Source of the DNA: Terana coerulea
Lineage: Eukaryota; Basidiomycota; Agaricomycetes; Polyporales; Phanerochaetaceae
Length of the DNA: 18,050 nucleotides
Direction of reading: 5' to 3'
Assembly (NCBI GenBank): GCA_024811115.1
Contig: JAKOGH010000441.1
Coordinates: 1-18,050 of the forward strand
Both the position numbers and the translations under genes were made by a program. Positions 17,624-18,050 of this stretch are shown here, in pieces. Below the pieces are notes generated by a model. That model was not told where the DNA came from, did no database searches, and saw nothing but the letters and a program-made list of their open reading frames with translations. Position 1 is the first letter of the stretch, and each line of letters starts with the position of its first letter.

Positions 17624-18050
17624 TTATCACGGAACCGTCCTGTAAGTGTCCAATTAAATTTAGAGCTTTGCTGGATTCTAAGGCGTTGTTATAGACAGCT
17701 CAGATTCAGGTATAATGTAATGGGGTAACAAATGTTTTCGTATTTGTACTGTTATAGCAGTCTCCACAGGCAAAGTGAATGAATTAGATGTTTATCATTG
17801 AGGTGACTCCTACGGGGAGCTGACGGCTTTGTAGCGCGGCAGCCCCGGCGAGGCTGTTCGCATAAGCGCCCTCATCCACGTCAACATTGCATTCCAACAC
17901 GTAGGTCATATTTACTGCGGTGTAATGCACAGCCATTCGTGCGGGGGAGTTAATAAAAAGCATGCGCCCTCGCGCACCCCGGCGCATTAACCTTCGCTCT
18001 CCACCACCACGCGCGTTTTGCTACAAACCTCGTTCCTCGAACCGCGCAAG
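17624..18050. other. 3' flank of the sirtuin gene to the window end, no recognised gene
   Basis: It presumably holds the sirtuin 3'UTR. A minus-strand open frame of 67 codons (17784-17987) ends MINI and matches no family I recognise. It could be the end of a neighbouring gene entering from the right or chance. CT-rich CACCACCACGCG near the edge looks like promoter-type composition. Confidence 0.4.

Noticed and set aside
17784..17987. 67-codon minus-strand open frame near the window end
   Set aside because: No family resemblance and no supporting splice or homology signal; mentioned only in the flank entry.

Overview
This window looks like nuclear DNA of a basidiomycete fungus, probably an Agaricomycete. 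The reasons are 49-63 bp GT-AG introns in every conserved gene (one bestrophin intron is 124 bp), basidiomycete-style F-box proteins, a many-exon fungal bestrophin, and a sirtuin of SIRT5 type. I saw no rRNA, tRNA, CRISPR array, operon or bacterial-type promoter.

Layout. (1) 284-1026 (+): a two-exon YAR1-like ankyrin protein. (2) 1448-4745 (+): a decayed F-box gene (called Psi1) torn open by three different non-autonomous DNA transposons: a hAT-type element (1808-2602, 8-bp target duplication), a Mutator-like element with about 240-bp inverted ends (2939-3791, 9-bp duplication) and a 354-bp inverted-repeat element (4057-4410). (3) 5226-6601 (+): a second decayed F-box gene (Psi2). (4) 6982-9810: a 2.8-kb nest of transposons bounded by the perfect 9-bp duplication CCTTATCCA. 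Its outer Mutator-like element contains a 375-bp MITE (7637-8011), a second member of the CAGACTC Mutator-like family (8132-9019, 9-bp duplication), and a hAT-like element (9136-9727) sitting in its right inverted repeat. (5) 9997-11472 and 11971-13458 (+): tandemly duplicated F-box genes (FB3, FB4) that share flanks and a 5'UTR intron ending 3 nt before the ATG. The nest lies in the FB3 upstream region; FB4 carries the matching empty site. (6) 13658-16006 (-): a 13-exon bestrophin-family channel gene. (7) 16488-17623 (+): a five-exon SIRT5-like sirtuin, divergent from the bestrophin and sharing an approximately 480-bp intergenic region with a perfect GTGACGTCAC palindrome.

The main story is F-box gene birth and death driven by small inverted-repeat transposons. 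Seven such elements lie in about 8 kb; six have exact candidate target-site duplications of 8 bp or more or shorter ones consistent with a known type, and none encodes a transposase I can recognise. No new defence or metabolic system is evident.

A caution: otherwise well-conserved genes (YAR1-like, bestrophin, FB3, FB4) repeatedly need one extra base in a short homopolymer to stay in frame. This pattern fits assembly indels at least as well as gene decay, so the 'broken' status of those genes should be held loosely. Psi1 and Psi2 also contain stop codons and transposon insertions and are genuine pseudogenes.
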